Below, in pieces: positions 8,445 through 16,803 of a stretch of DNA of 55,051 nucleotides (position 1 is the first letter of the stretch; each line of letters opens with the position of its first letter). This stretch comes from Paludibacteraceae bacterium (GTDB lineage Bacteria > Bacteroidota > Bacteroidia > Bacteroidales > Paludibacteraceae): the NCBI GenBank assembly GCA_905235505.1, contig CAJOMJ010000025.1, forward strand, positions 1 through 55,051. Direction: 5' to 3'. The notes beneath the pieces are model-generated. The model had not been told where the DNA came from and did not search any database. It worked only from the letters and a program-made list of their open reading frames with translations. A program made the translations under genes and the position numbers.

Positions 8445-8475
8445 TTGTGTATTCAGGTTTTTTGTTGTACCTTTG
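8445..8475 (+). promoter_or_regulatory. Bacteroidetes-type promoter for the 8503 barrel gene
   Basis: TTG at 8445-8447 and TACCTTTG at 8468-8475 are separated by exactly 20 nt. Transcription would start about 8480, so translation begins at the ATG at 8503 and not at the upstream TTG. Confidence 0.8.
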
Positions 8476-8502
8476 TGCCGCAAATATATCAGATACAGGA
8501 TT

Positions 8503-9159
8503 ATGAAAAAGAAATGTCTGCTTTTCGTCATGTTGTTTGCAACTCTTGCAGTGTCTGCCCGCGACTACTATAACCATAGTATCGGCATAATGACAGGTAG
8601 CTCCTACGGAATAACATATAAGGGTTATGTGTTTCAAACCGACGGACTTGCACTGCTTGCAGATGCCTACGTTAACCTTATATCTACCGCAGGCTCAACT
8701 ACTTACAAATACAGTGCCGCTACTGCACATTTTGATATCAGAAATGCAGATATGATGACTTTTCAGGTTAACCCGAACATCGTATATCAGCACAGAATCA
8801 AGTCGTGGCGTTTTGGTGCCGTCAGTTGGTATGCAGGCGGAGGTATCAACGGAGGATTAATGAAGCAGCTCAACAGAACGGATATGAGAGCCGATGTTGA
8901 CGGTGAGAAAGGTCTGTAGATGCAAGGAACTGTATTGGACGTAATTGATGACAAAAACACACTTTTCGGTAAGTTCGGAGTGAATGCTGTAGGTGGTGCG
9001 GAACTCTATTTTACTGCTGTGCCGCTCGTGCTTGACCTTGATTTCCGTCCCGGTTTTGGCACTGCACTGCGCAGAACGGATACATCCTTGGGAAGTTGTC
9101 TGATGAATGTCAATTTCTTTGATTGGGCATTGTCGGCAAGTCTCAGATACAGATTTTAA
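8503..9159 (+). pseudogene. Outer-membrane beta-barrel protein interrupted by an in-frame TAG
   Basis: The frame starting at the ATG at 8503 encodes a signal peptide (MKKKCLLFVMLFATLAVSA) and beta strands, then meets TAG at 8917-8919 after 138 codons. The same frame continues without a gap for 80 more codons to 9159. It ends in barrel-like strands and a terminal aromatic (LSASLRYRF), the usual assembly signal of outer-membrane barrels. Together it would be a 218-residue small barrel. A CAG-to-TAG change would explain the stop. The promoter is intact and the downstream part shows no frame loss, so the break is recent, a base-calling error, or read through. The family is not recognised beyond a small outer-membrane barrel. 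Confidence 0.7.
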
Positions 9160-9208
9160 GGAGAATAACTTATAAATGAATCACAACTAATATAACATAT
9201 TCTGTCAT

Positions 9209-9230
9209 GCCTGACGGTTGTGAGTCAGGC
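9209..9230. other. Perfect hairpin upstream of thrS
   Basis: GCCTGAC (9209-9215) and GTCAGGC (9224-9230) form a 7-bp stem with an 8-nt loop, 30 bp before thrS. There is no U-run, so it is not a classic terminator. It could be an operator or leader structure; the role is unknown. Confidence 0.4.
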
Positions 9231-9259
9231 AGACATAAACATTTGTACGTTTACACAAT

Positions 9260-11200
9260 ATGATTAAAATCACTTTTCCCGATGGTTCAGTTCGGGAGTA
9301 CGAGAGCGGTGTAACCGCATTGCAGGTGGCTGAGAGTATCAGTCCGCGTCTGGCGCAGGAAGTGCTTGCTGCCACAGTTAACGACAAACAGGTTGACCTC
9401 ACCCTGCCTATCACCGAAGATGCTACTCTGCGCCTTCACAAATGGGATGACCCCGAGGCAAAACACGCTTTCTGGCACACAAGTTCGCACCTTATGGCAG
9501 AAGCTCTGCAGGAACTCTATCCCGGTATTCAGTTCGGTATAGGCCCTGCTATTGAAAACGGTTTCTACTACGATGTTCTCCCGCCTGACGACCAACCGAT
9601 ACGCGAGCAGGACCTGCCCCTCATCGAGAAGAAGATGCAGGAACTTCAGCAGAAGAAAGAACAACTTGTTCGTAAGGATATTAACAAGGCAGATGCCATG
9701 CGCGATTTCGAGGCAAAGGGGCAAACCTACAAGTGCGAACTCATCAGCGAACTTGAGGACGGCACTATCACCACCTACACTCAGGGTAACTTCACCGACC
9801 TCTGCAAAGGTCCGCATATACCCTCCACCGCACCTATCAAAGCAGTGAAAGTGCTCAGTTGCGCTGCCGCCTATTGGCGCGGAGATGCTTCAAGACCTAT
9901 GATGACCCGTATCTATGGTATCTCTTTCCCCAAGAAATCAATGCTTGACGAGTATCTCGCCCTGCTTGAAGAAGCAAAGAAGCGTGACCACCGCCGCATT
10001 GGCAAAGAACTTGAACTCTTTATGTTCTCCGACATGGTTGGCAAAGGTCTGCCTATCTGGCTGCCCAAAGGTACTGCACTCCGTCTCCGCCTTGAGGATT
10101 TCCTTAAGAAGATACAGAAGCGCTACGGTTATCAGCAGGTTATCACTCCGCATATAGGCAGCAAGAACCTGTATGTAACCTCCGGTCACTGGGACCACTA
10201 CGGCAAAGACTCTTTCCAACCTATCACCACTCCCGAAGAAGGTGAGGTGTATATGCTCAAACCGATGAACTGCCCTCACCACTGCGCTATCTACAAGAAC
10301 TCGCCCCGCTCTTACAAAGACCTGCCCTTCCGTTGTGCTGAGTTCGGCACTGTCTATCGCTATGAGCAGTCGGGCGAACTTCACGGTCTCACCCGTGTGC
10401 GCAGTTTCACCCAGGACGATGCTCATATCTTCTGCCGCCCCGACCAGGTGAAGGAAGAGTTTATACGCGTAATGGAGATAATTCAGATTATCTTCAAAGC
10501 CCTCAACTTCGACAATTTCGAGGCACAGATATCTCTTCGTGACCCCAATAATCATGAGAAATATGTGGGCTCAGATGAGGTGTGGGCAAAAGCAGAAAAG
10601 GCTATTATAGAGGCTTGTGAGGAAAAAGGCCTGCCTGCAAAGGTTGAGTACGGCGAGGCTGCTTTCTATGGTCCGAAACTTGACTTCATGGTAAAAGATG
10701 CTCTTGGCCGCCGTTGGCAACTTGGCACTATTCAGGTGGACTATAACCTGCCTGAGCGTTTTGAGTTGGAGTATGTGGGCGAAGACAATCAGAAGCACCG
10801 CCCTGTTATGATTCACCGTGCTCCGTTCGGAAGTATGGAGCGCTTCGTGGCAGTGCTTATTGAGCATACCGCCGGCAAGTTCCCGCTCTGGCTCACCCCT
10901 GACCAAGTGGTGGTATTGCCCGTCAGCGAGAAGTCTAACGACTATGCATGGAAAGTGAAAGAACTGCTTGAGCAGCAGGATATCCGTGTCATCGTTGACG
11001 ACCGCAACGAGAAGATAGGGCGCAAGATTCGTGATAACGAACTCAAGCGCATACCGTACATGCTGATTGTGGGCGAGAAAGAAGCCGAGCAGGGCTTGGT
11101 AAGCGTGCGTCAGCAAGGCGCAGAAGAAAAGGGTCAGATGACCATTCAAGAGTTCGCCGACTTAATCAACAAGATAGTTGCCGAACAGATGGATGTCTAA
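9260..11200 (+). CDS. thrS: Threonyl-tRNA synthetase
   Basis: 646 residues, the full family length. It charges tRNA-Thr with threonine. Order: TGS domain (1-61), the editing/second additional domain with [11 protein letters not shown] (about 73-83), the class II catalytic core with the zinc-binding [10 protein letters not shown] block and the [15 protein letters not shown] motif 2 region, the [12 protein letters not shown] motif 3, and the anticodon-binding domain (about 540-640). The infC-rpmI-rplT genes that often follow thrS are not here. It is a single-gene unit ended by a strong hairpin shared with the convergent gene. No T-box-like leader is seen. Confidence 0.97.
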   Translation: MIKITFPDGSVREYESGVTALQVAESISPRLAQEVLAATVNDKQVDLTLPITEDATLRLHKWDDPEAKHAFWHTSSHLMAEALQELYPGIQFGIGPAIENGFYYDVLPPDDQPIREQDLPLIEKKMQELQQKKEQLVRKDINKADAMRDFEAKGQTYKCELISELEDGTITTYTQGNFTDLCKGPHIPSTAPIKAVKVLSCAAAYWRGDASRPMMTRIYGISFPKKSMLDEYLALLEEAKKRDHRRIGKELELFMFSDMVGKGLPIWLPKGTALRLRLEDFLKKIQKRYGYQQVITPHIGSKNLYVTSGHWDHYGKDSFQPITTPEEGEVYMLKPMNCPHHCAIYKNSPRSYKDLPFRCAEFGTVYRYEQSGELHGLTRVRSFTQDDAHIFCRPDQVKEEFIRVMEIIQIIFKALNFDNFEAQISLRDPNNHEKYVGSDEVWAKAEKAIIEACEEKGLPAKVEYGEAAFYGPKLDFMVKDALGRRWQLGTIQVDYNLPERFELEYVGEDNQKHRPVMIHRAPFGSMERFVAVLIEHTAGKFPLWLTPDQVVVLPVSEKSNDYAWKVKELLEQQDIRVIVDDRNEKIGRKIRDNELKRIPYMLIVGEKEAEQGLVSVRQQGAEEKGQMTIQEFADLINKIVAEQMDV

Positions 11201-11223
11201 GACATATCAACCTCCCCTAAAGA

Positions 11224-11254
11224 AAGAAGAACTGACCCTCGGTCAGTTCTTCTT
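11224..11254. terminator. Bidirectional terminator between thrS and the 11243 gene
   Basis: AAGAAGAACTGACC (11224-11237) pairs perfectly with 11241-11254 around a 3-nt CTC loop. The A-rich left and T-rich right flanks let it work for both convergent genes. The stop codon of the minus-strand gene lies inside the stem. Confidence 0.85.
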
Positions 11255-12172
11255 CTTTCGTAGAATATCTATATTGTAGCAGAGTCCTACTCTTATCTGG
11301 TGAAACGGAAAGTCGTGTATGCCGTATTGATACATCAGATAAGGTTCGAAACTGCCCTTACCTTTCGGGGCGGGGATGTGACCTGCCACTCTGGTCTTGA
11401 GTGTCATAGGTCGGTCGCCGTCTGTCTCCCAACCGACATAACCCGAAAACACTTCTTCTACAGATACATACTCCGTTTTCAGGCGAACCAAGGCTCCGTA
11501 CATCACTGCATCATTCTGTCTGCCATTGTCTGTCTGCCAGCACAGGAACCCTCCGCTTGCCGCTATACGAAGGGATATATTGCTGCTATCCCATTCCCCG
11601 CCTTCGCCTTTACCGAAATAAAACGACTTGCCTATACTCAAATCGAAGAAGTAGCCCGGCGCATCGTAGTGGCGGGCATACTCATAACTGCCTCCTGAGG
11701 CTGTCTTGACGGCTGCCCTTACTGACATCGCAGGGCGTCTCGCTGTCTCACGCAGAAACATGATGTCGGTGGATATATACACATCTCCCGCACCTTTACC
11801 ATGCATGGCTTTGTCCTTGTTCTCGGGTAATACACGGCAGGTGTTAAGCCGTTCGTCTATCGAACGGTAAAACTCCATTACCGGCATCCACAGAGTGAGG
11901 TTCACTCTATCCGTAAAGAGCGGAATATGTACCCGTGCAAATATATCTGCTGTCAGGTCTTTCTGAAACCCGAAGTAGCCGTCACCCGCCAACTCTGCCC
12001 GAAGGTCGTGACTTACACTACCGTCAAGCATGTCGGGCACGGGGAAAGCATTGGGACCAAAATAGAGTGGGGCGACAAGCGTATTCATGCCGTAGTCAGT
12101 CGGCTTGAGTGTAACCTGTGCACGGCAACAGAGTGCAACCGAGAGTAATATGAGAATACATACCCGTTTCAT
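11243..12172 (-). CDS. Putative outer-membrane beta-barrel protein
   Basis: 309 residues and not assigned to a named family. The signal peptide is residues 1-18 (MKRVCILILLSVALCCRAQ). The rest alternates polar and aromatic strands (GYFGFQKDLTADIFARVHIP, YFFDLSIGKSFYFGKGEGGE, FEPYLMYQYGIHDFPFHQIRVGLCY), as expected for an outer-membrane barrel with a membrane-like last strand. Its start overlaps the RNA methyltransferase stop by 4 bp, so it belongs to the lipA operon. That context does not explain its job. Confidence 0.7.
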   Translation of the reverse strand: MKRVCILILLSVALCCRAQVTLKPTDYGMNTLVAPLYFGPNAFPVPDMLDGSVSHDLRAELAGDGYFGFQKDLTADIFARVHIPLFTDRVNLTLWMPVMEFYRSIDERLNTCRVLPENKDKAMHGKGAGDVYISTDIMFLRETARRPAMSVRAAVKTASGGSYEYARHYDAPGYFFDLSIGKSFYFGKGEGGEWDSSNISLRIAASGGFLCWQTDNGRQNDAVMYGALVRLKTEYVSVEEVFSGYVGWETDGDRPMTLKTRVAGHIPAPKGKGSFEPYLMYQYGIHDFPFHQIRVGLCYNIDILRKKKN

Positions 12173-12888
12173 CTTCTGCAGAATTCTGATAGTGTGATAG
12201 CTGTCGCAATACCCACATTGAGTGATTCGGCATGGTTACCCTCACGGAAAGGAGGAATACATACAGGGCTGGTAACAAGCGCTCTCACTTCCGGTGATAT
12301 ACCATTGCCTTCGTTACCCATCACAATGATACATGGGGTTTGTAACTCCTCCGTATATATATTCTTCCCGTCAAGCAGCGTGCCGTAGATAGGAATACTC
12401 TTATCTCTGTTGGTCAGAGTCTGGGCGAGGTTATCTGCATAATGTACCCGTACGCGCGCCAGACTGCCCATGGTGGCTTGTATCACCTTCGGATTATAGC
12501 AGTCGCAAGTGTCCGTGGAGCATACTATGTCTGTCAGTCCGAACCAGTCCGCTGTACGGATTATGGTACCTAAATTGCCCGGGTCTTGAATACCGTCAAG
12601 AACCAACTTCACACTCTCCCCTTTGGTAAAGACGAAGGGAGATGGCTGCGGCATCGTTCTCTTTTTGAATACTCCGATAGTGCCTTGGGGAGTTCTCAAA
12701 CCCGACATCTGTTCTATATCATGGTCGGTGGCATTGTCGCTATTGACGAGCAGTACAAGTTCAAAAGCCTTGCATAGCTCTTCCACGCACTTCTCTCCCT
12801 CGGCAACGAAGAGTCCTGTCTCATCACGGAATTTCTTCTGTTGAAGTGACCGCACAAGTTTAATCTGGTTCTTACTGATATGCTGCAT
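12169..12888 (-). CDS. SpoU/TrmH-family RNA 2'-O-methyltransferase
   Basis: The ATG at 12888 gives 239 residues; a TTG 18 bp upstream is less likely. The N-terminal substrate-binding domain (MQHISKNQIKLVRSLQQKKF...) is followed by a SPOUT methyltransferase domain. The three SpoU motifs are visible: LDGIQDPGNLGTIIRTADWF (motif 1), IVMGNEGNGIS (motif 2) and IPPFREGNHAESLNVGIA (motif 3). These enzymes methylate ribose 2'-OH in rRNA or tRNA with SAM; the exact site cannot be told. It is 27 bp after lipA and overlaps the next gene by 4 bp. Confidence 0.9.
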   Translation of the reverse strand: MQHISKNQIKLVRSLQQKKFRDETGLFVAEGEKCVEELCKAFELVLLVNSDNATDHDIEQMSGLRTPQGTIGVFKKRTMPQPSPFVFTKGESVKLVLDGIQDPGNLGTIIRTADWFGLTDIVCSTDTCDCYNPKVIQATMGSLARVRVHYADNLAQTLTNRDKSIPIYGTLLDGKNIYTEELQTPCIIVMGNEGNGISPEVRALVTSPVCIPPFREGNHAESLNVGIATAITLSEFCRR

Positions 12889-12915
12889 AAATCTTCTAGT
12901 TCTCAAATCTTAAAG

Positions 12916-13761
12916 TCATCCCATTGCTTCCTCCGCATGGTAACTGCTTCGCACAAGCGGACCGCTCTCTACGTATGCGAATCCTTTCTCCAGTGCTGTA
13001 TTCTTGTATTCCTTGAATTTCTTCGGCGTGATGTATTCCGCAACGGGGAAGTGCGCTGACGAAGGCTGCAGGTATTGCCCCATTGTGAATATGCTCACAC
13101 CTGCGTTGAGGGCATCATCCATTGTCTGCATCACTTCGTCTTCTGTCTCTCCCAAACCGAGCATAATACCTGTCTTGGTACGAAACCCGAGGTTGTGCAT
13201 TATCTTCAGTGATTGCAGACTGCCTCGGTAGGTGGCACGGCTGCGCACTTGTGGTGTGAGTCTCTCTACTGTCTCGAGATTGTGCGAGAATATGTCCGGC
13301 TGCGCCTCGCCGACTATCCTGATTAGTTGCTCTTTCTGATTAAAATCAGGCGTGAGAATCTCTATCGTGGTATGCTTGCACGCTTGCCGCACTGCCTCCA
13401 CACAACGTCTCCAATGCTCTGCTCCTTCGTCGGGCAGGTCGTCACGGGTCACAGACGTGATAACTACATGCCTTAGATTCATCGCACTTACTGAGGCAGC
13501 CAGCTTCTCAGGTTCTTCAGGGTCGGGAGGAAGAGGTCGGGCGGTTGAGGTGGCGCAGAACTTGCAGGCACGCGTACACCTGTCCCCCAGAATCATAAAT
13601 GTGGCAGTACCTCTGCTCCAACATTCAGCCTTATTCGGGCATTTCCCCTCTTGACAGATAGTGTGCAGACCACCCGCATGTATCAAGGCATTGACATGCG
13701 GGTATTCATCTGTACTCTTCCTGCTTATGCGAAGCCATTCCGGTTTGCGACTTATGTTCAT
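12916..13761 (-). CDS. lipA: Lipoyl synthase
   Basis: Radical-SAM enzyme that inserts two sulfurs into protein-bound octanoyl groups to make lipoyl cofactor for 2-oxo-acid dehydrogenases and the glycine cleavage system. I start it at the ATG at 13761 (281 residues, normal length). The open frame runs 95 codons further upstream, but that extension is unlike the family and crosses the promoter. Seen: the auxiliary cluster cysteines in CQEGKCPNKAEC, the radical-SAM CTRACKFC motif, and the C-terminal R-S-S-Y-H-A-E-E block. First gene of a three-gene minus-strand operon. Confidence 0.95.
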   Translation of the reverse strand: MNISRKPEWLRISRKSTDEYPHVNALIHAGGLHTICQEGKCPNKAECWSRGTATFMILGDRCTRACKFCATSTARPLPPDPEEPEKLAASVSAMNLRHVVITSVTRDDLPDEGAEHWRRCVEAVRQACKHTTIEILTPDFNQKEQLIRIVGEAQPDIFSHNLETVERLTPQVRSRATYRGSLQSLKIMHNLGFRTKTGIMLGLGETEDEVMQTMDDALNAGVSIFTMGQYLQPSSAHFPVAEYITPKKFKEYKNTALEKGFAYVESGPLVRSSYHAEEAMG

Positions 13762-13811
13762 GCGTCGGGTGTTTTTATATGAGTATTCTCTAAGTACCAC
13801 CAATTCCTTTG

Positions 13812-13843
13812 CAAAGGTATTGCAAAAAATCCATATACACAAA
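13812..13843 (-). promoter_or_regulatory. Bacteroidetes-type promoter for lipA
   Basis: On the minus strand TTTG (13843-13840) and TACCTTTG (13819-13812) are separated by 20 nt. It sits about 50 nt before the ATG at 13761, which supports the shorter lipA start. Confidence 0.8.
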
Positions 13844-13915
13844 CTGACTTTCGTCCCTTTGCCAACATGATACTGTAATAATGAAAAACTTAAGAGTATA
13901 AAAGCACGTCTTTTG

Positions 13916-13944
13916 CGTAGAGACGCGACACTGTCACGTCTCCT
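13916..13944. repeat. Copy of the GAGACG palindromic repeat
   Basis: CGTAGAGACGCGACACTGTC continues into ACGTCTCCT. The arms GAGACGCGACA and TGTCACGTCTC form an imperfect palindrome. The same element recurs at 54020-54049 and 54269-54300, with a half-copy at 4551-4565. It sits in the 366-bp gap between lipA and clpB. Confidence 0.65.
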
Positions 13945-14030
13945 CAATGAAAAAAGCACTAAATAAGAGTTATGAGAGATAGTAATAAATCTACTGAATA
14001 ATTTTATATACTGTATTAAGATATGTATAA

Positions 14031-14090
14031 CAACACTAAACAACACTAAACAACACTAAACAATACTAAACAACACTAAACAACTCTAAA
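14031..14090. repeat. Six tandem 10-bp repeats CAACACTAAA
   Basis: Six consecutive copies of CAACACTAAA; the fourth reads CAATACTAAA and the sixth CAACTCTAAA. The 10-bp period equals about one helical turn. It lies in the lipA-clpB gap, which has no gene. Confidence 0.9.
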
Positions 14091-14137
14091 TTTATCGTAT
14101 TCTCTCTCAAGTATTTTACTTCCTCCCTCTCAAACTT

Positions 14138-14181
14138 ATTAAGGGCACCCTTGAGTATTTCTCATTAAGGGTACCCTTAAG
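14138..14181. repeat. Two tandem TTAAGGG-ACCCTTAA palindromes
   Basis: Near-palindromes at 14138-14154 (central CAC) and 14164-14181 (a perfect TTAAGGGTACCCTTAA) lie 26 bp apart just past the clpB stop. They may help end clpB transcription or bind a protein. Confidence 0.5.
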
Positions 14182-14209
14182 ACATATTCTAAGCCACCGC
14201 TCTGTTATT

Positions 14210-16345
14210 TCAGTTGCGGAAGCGAAGTTCTCCTTCGTGAAGTTCCACTATCACCGGCTGCGAGTGATCCACTTGGCCTGCTATTATGTTCTTCGAGAGT
14301 TCGTTCAGCACGAGTGTCTGTAGTGCTCTCTTTACAGGTCTTGCTCCAAACTGCGGGTCATAGCCTTCGTGGGCGATATAGCGTACCGCATCATCGGTCA
14401 CGCGGAGGTCTATACCGTTTTGTTCAAGCATCTTGTGTATGCCCGCTATCTGCAGACCTACTACCTGCTGTATCTCATCCTCGCTGAGAGGAGTGAACAT
14501 GATAGTCTCGTCTATTCTGTTCAGAAACTCCGGTCTGATGGTCTGGCGCAGCAAGTCAAGCAGTTGCTTCTCAGTCTGTGAGTGCGATACACCCTTTTCT
14601 TCGTTCTCACGAATCATCTGACTGCCGAGGTTGGAGGTCATGATGATGATAGTGTTCTTGAAGTTTACTGTGCGCCCCTTGTTGTCTGTCAGTCTGCCGT
14701 CATCAAGTACTTGCAGAAGCACATTGAATACATCGGGGTGAGCCTTCTCTATCTCGTCAAAGAGTACTACTGAGTAGGGCTTGCGTCGTATGGCTTCGGT
14801 CAGTTGACCGCCTTCATCGTAACCTACATATCCCGGAGGCGCTCCTATCAGGCGGGTGGCTGAGAACTTCTCCTGATACTCCGACATGTCAATACGCGTC
14901 ATCATGTTCTCATCGTCGAATAGATAGTCTGCCAGTGCCTTGGCGAGTTCTGTCTTGCCAACACCCGTTGTGCCAAGGAAAATGAATGAACCTATCGGTC
15001 GTTTGGGGTCTTGCAGACCTGCCCGGGAGCGTCTTATCGCATCTGAAACTGCACTGATAGCATCGTCTTGACCAATGACACGCTTATGCAGTTCCTCCTC
15101 CAAATGCAGCAGTTTGTCGCGCTCCGACTGCATCATTTTGGTAACAGGGATACCTGTCCAGCGGCTTACCACCTCTGCTATATCGTCCTCGTCAACCTCT
15201 TCTTTGATGAGAGGATGATAGTTTGCGTGCGGGTCATTCGCGTTATGAAGTACTGCCTGTGCATTCTTGATGTTCTCTTCTGCTTGCGGTATGAGTCCGT
15301 AGCGTATCTCTGCCACACGGTTGTAGTTGCCCTCACGCTCTGCAGTGTCGGCCTCTTGACGCAGTTGCTCAATGCGTATCTTCTCCTGCTGGATGGTGTT
15401 GAGGTGCTCTTTCTCTTTGTTCCAACGTGTACGCATCTCGGCTGCCTGTTCTTTCAGGTCTGCCAGTTTCTCGTCAATCGCACGCTTGCGCTCGTCTGTC
15501 TTGTCGTCATTGGAGGCGGAACGCATGGAGGCTTTCTCTATCTCAAGTTGTTTTATCTGTCGCTCAAGAGTGTCAAGTTCTTCGGGCACTGAGTCCATCT
15601 GCAGACGCAGTTTGGCGGCTGCCTCGTCCACAAGGTCGATGGCCTTGTCAGGCAGAAAACGGTCGGAGATATATCGTGTGGAGAGTTCCACTGCTGCCAC
15701 AAGAGCATCATCTTGTATGCGCACCTTGTGGTGGTTCTCATACCGCTCCTTCAGTCCGCGGAGTATGCTTATGCTCGCTGCTTCGTCCGGTTCATCAATC
15801 ATCACTATCTGGAACCGGCGTTCAAGGGCTTTGTCTTTCTCGAAATACTTCTGGTACTCCGAGAGTGTCGTTGCGCCTATGCAGCGGAGGTCTCCGCGTG
15901 CGAGTGCCGGTTTGAGTATGTTGGCTGCGTCCATCGCTCCTGATGTCTGACCGGCGCCTACAAGCGTATGTATCTCATCAATAAAGAGGATTATCTCTCC
16001 GTCTGCGGCTATCACCTCGTTGATTACGCCTTTCAGCCTTTCTTCAAACTCTCCCTGATATTTTGCTCCGGCAACGAGTGCACCCATGTCAAGCGAGTAT
16101 AGGAGTTTGCGTTTCAGGTTCTCCGGCACATCGCCTCTTACTATACGGTGTGCCAGTCCTTCGGCGATAGCGGTTTTGCCCACGCCCGGTTCACCTATCA
16201 GGATAGGGTTGTTTTTGGTGCGGCGGCTTAGTATCTGCAGCACACGCCTTATCTCTTCGTCACGACCGATAACAGGGTCGAGTTTTCCTTGCTTTGCTCT
16301 TTCGCAAAGGTTGATTGCAAATTTCTGTAGATTCTCTGTGTTCAT
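14210..16345 (-). CDS. clpB: ClpB disaggregase lacking the N-terminal domain
   Basis: 711 residues against about 860 in the usual ClpB. AAA+ disaggregase that threads aggregated proteins through a hexamer with DnaK. Both ATPase modules are complete: Walker A GEPGVGKT (51-58) with Walker B LFIDEIH, and GTTGVGKTE with [13 protein letters not shown]. The ClpB-specific coiled-coil middle domain (about residues 255-375) separates it from ClpC/ClpA. The first residues correspond to the linker just after the Clp N domain, and no N-domain frame is found on the minus strand for several hundred bases upstream. E. coli makes a similar short form by internal initiation; here it would be the only form. 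It stands alone, with a possible sigma-54-like site upstream. Confidence 0.93.
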   Translation of the reverse strand: MNTENLQKFAINLCERAKQGKLDPVIGRDEEIRRVLQILSRRTKNNPILIGEPGVGKTAIAEGLAHRIVRGDVPENLKRKLLYSLDMGALVAGAKYQGEFEERLKGVINEVIAADGEIILFIDEIHTLVGAGQTSGAMDAANILKPALARGDLRCIGATTLSEYQKYFEKDKALERRFQIVMIDEPDEAASISILRGLKERYENHHKVRIQDDALVAAVELSTRYISDRFLPDKAIDLVDEAAAKLRLQMDSVPEELDTLERQIKQLEIEKASMRSASNDDKTDERKRAIDEKLADLKEQAAEMRTRWNKEKEHLNTIQQEKIRIEQLRQEADTAEREGNYNRVAEIRYGLIPQAEENIKNAQAVLHNANDPHANYHPLIKEEVDEDDIAEVVSRWTGIPVTKMMQSERDKLLHLEEELHKRVIGQDDAISAVSDAIRRSRAGLQDPKRPIGSFIFLGTTGVGKTELAKALADYLFDDENMMTRIDMSEYQEKFSATRLIGAPPGYVGYDEGGQLTEAIRRKPYSVVLFDEIEKAHPDVFNVLLQVLDDGRLTDNKGRTVNFKNTIIIMTSNLGSQMIRENEEKGVSHSQTEKQLLDLLRQTIRPEFLNRIDETIMFTPLSEDEIQQVVGLQIAGIHKMLEQNGIDLRVTDDAVRYIAHEGYDPQFGARPVKRALQTLVLNELSKNIIAGQVDHSQPVIVELHEGELRFRN

Positions 16346-16432
16346 AGTTGTATGTGTGATATTTGTTTACGTTATATTTACTTATATTTATGCCATGCCT
16401 GCGTTATATGATTTGTGCTTTTCCAATTTTAA

Positions 16433-16448
16433 AACAATGTCTGTGCCA
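16433..16448 (-). promoter_or_regulatory. Possible sigma-54-like promoter for clpB
   Basis: The minus strand reads TGGCACAGACATTGT. This matches the -24/-12 pattern TGGCAC-N5-TTGC except that the last invariant C is T. It lies about 90 bp before the clpB ATG. A TGCCA-AAA-TGGCA palindrome sits just upstream at 16461-16473. This is weak evidence from pattern only. Confidence 0.2.
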
Positions 16449-16649
16449 TATCTGATTATCTGCCAAAATGGCAGTAACACATCCTGATACCTTTATTTAT
16501 TCAATATGCTGGAGGCTATAAGAATTATGTGGTTAATATAGTTAACCAAACTGACATAATTGGACAATTGACTTCAAATCCCATAATGACATTTTGCTAC
16601 CTTTTCCCCTGTTTTTGTGTGCAAAGTGTAAGTTGACGGGTAGCTCACT

Positions 16650-16685
16650 TTAAGCCTACTCTAAGCCGAGTGTAAGCCATCTCTG
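16650..16685. repeat. TAAGCC repeats, shared with the end of the window
   Basis: Three imperfect 11-bp units (TTTAAGCCTAC, TCTAAGCCGAG, TGTAAGCCATC). The 24 bases at 16662-16685 are identical to 54521-54544. Between clpB and the regulator gene, 16346-16750 holds no gene that I can support. Confidence 0.75.
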
Positions 16686-16753
16686 CCATTTGACATTTTG
16701 TCACTTTTTCTCTCATTTTGCTTACGTTTTGTCTTTCATAATTTATGTGACTA

Positions 16754-16784
16754 TTGCATATATGATTCATATATTGTACCTTTG
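16754..16784 (+). promoter_or_regulatory. Bacteroidetes-type promoter for the PUL regulator
   Basis: TTG at 16754-16756 and TACCTTTG at 16777-16784 with a 20-nt spacer. Transcription starts near 16789, giving a leader of only about 15 nt if the ATG at 16804 is used. Confidence 0.8.
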
Positions 16785-16803
16785 CAGGCAAATCTTATTA
16801 ATT

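Noticed and set aside
11340..11356. GGTTCGAAA, resembling a tRNA T-loop
   Set aside because: No acceptor or anticodon stems around it; it lies inside a coding gene on the other strand.
13762..14046. 95-codon N-terminal extension of lipA
   Set aside because: It crosses the -33/-7 promoter pair and a palindromic repeat and is unlike the lipoyl synthase family.
15372..15950. Several overlapping plus-strand frames opposite clpB
   Set aside because: They mirror the codon pattern of clpB and have Ser/Arg-rich composition typical of antisense frames.
16690..16803. Upstream extension of the regulator gene
   Set aside because: The extension crosses the TTG-20-TACCTTTG promoter, so it would not be transcribed in full.
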